64,000 nt of DNA from Rothia nasimurium (lineage in GTDB: Bacteria > Actinomycetota > Actinomycetes > Actinomycetales > Micrococcaceae): the NCBI RefSeq assembly GCF_928381705.1, contig NZ_CAKMSR010000002.1:62001-126000 (forward strand), written 5' to 3'. The position numbers were made by a program, and so were the translations under genes. Positions 63,915 through 64,000 of this stretch are shown in pieces (position 1 is the stretch's first letter; every line of letters starts with the position of its first letter). The notes below the pieces were generated by a model, which saw only the letters and a program-made list of their open reading frames with translations, made no database searches and had not been told where the DNA came from.

Positions 63915-64000
63915 CCGCGCGCGGCGGGGCGGGCGTCCGCACCGGTTCTAGCCGGTGGGTAGCATCAACAGGGGCACCTGTGTTTCCTCAAGTGTGAGCG

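Overview
The window is a high-GC actinobacterial chromosome segment, most likely Micrococcaceae. Rothia is my best guess; this is inference from gene order and codon usage, and no marker gene proves it. The backbone shows a gene order familiar from Micrococcales: sepH, DUF4193, DUF3093, dut, DUF3710, an OB-fold protein, a TrkA pair, an APC permease, a TRAM-type RNA methyltransferase, a DUF7455 mini-protein, and a type IIA topoisomerase (B and A subunits apart), with acnA, dxs, RNase D, msrB and zapE further left.

Layout. 0.1-4 kb: a CapA-like lipoprotein, a lipoprotein alpha/beta hydrolase and a MOSC protein. 4-6 kb: two tRNA clusters (Gly-Cys-Val and Gly-Val-Gly) separated by a nuclease-domain gene that lies between two copies of a near-perfect palindrome. 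6-20 kb: housekeeping genes (GNAT, zapE, ybaK, hydrolase, msrB, rnd, Rieske lipoprotein, dxs, AGCS symporter, mug, acnA). 20.7-33.1 kb: a complete type I-E CRISPR-Cas locus. It has a 37-repeat array read leftwards, cas3 read in the same direction, a toxin-antitoxin pair directly upstream of cas3, and a divergent cse1-cse2-cas7-cas5-cas6e-cas1-cas2 operon. 33-43 kb: parC-like topoisomerase A subunit, a fused cydDC exporter, cydB and cydA. 43.5-49.2 kb: a secreted-protein/ABC-export operon lying between a fragment of a malate dehydrogenase 3' end and an intact mdh. 49-64 kb: parE and the conserved actinobacterial block through sepH, ending in a membrane-protein gene broken by one in-frame TAG.

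Main discovery. The 260-bp divergent promoter region between the toxin-antitoxin-cas3 operon and the Cascade operon holds a degenerate mini-CRISPR at 26704-26793. Two diverged copies of the array repeat lie 62 bp apart, which is the array's repeat-spacer period. Each keeps its hairpin through a compensated base-pair change. The 33-nt spacer-like sequence between them matches 15 of the first 18 positions of a site at 26824-26841, next to an AA(C) PAM-like triplet. That site sits just upstream of the TTGACA -35 box of the Cascade operon, and two of the three mismatches (6 and 12) fall where Cascade flips out bases. This is the architecture expected of a crRNA-like guide that makes Cascade repress its own promoter (the CreA/CreR class). 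A protein toxin-antitoxin pair starts next to it and is apparently transcribed with cas3.

Other points of note: the Cas1 active-site His is replaced by Tyr; an intrinsic terminator separates cas6e from cas1; two members of a dispersed long palindrome family lie between convergent gene pairs; and paired operators precede an XRE/DUF2975 operon.
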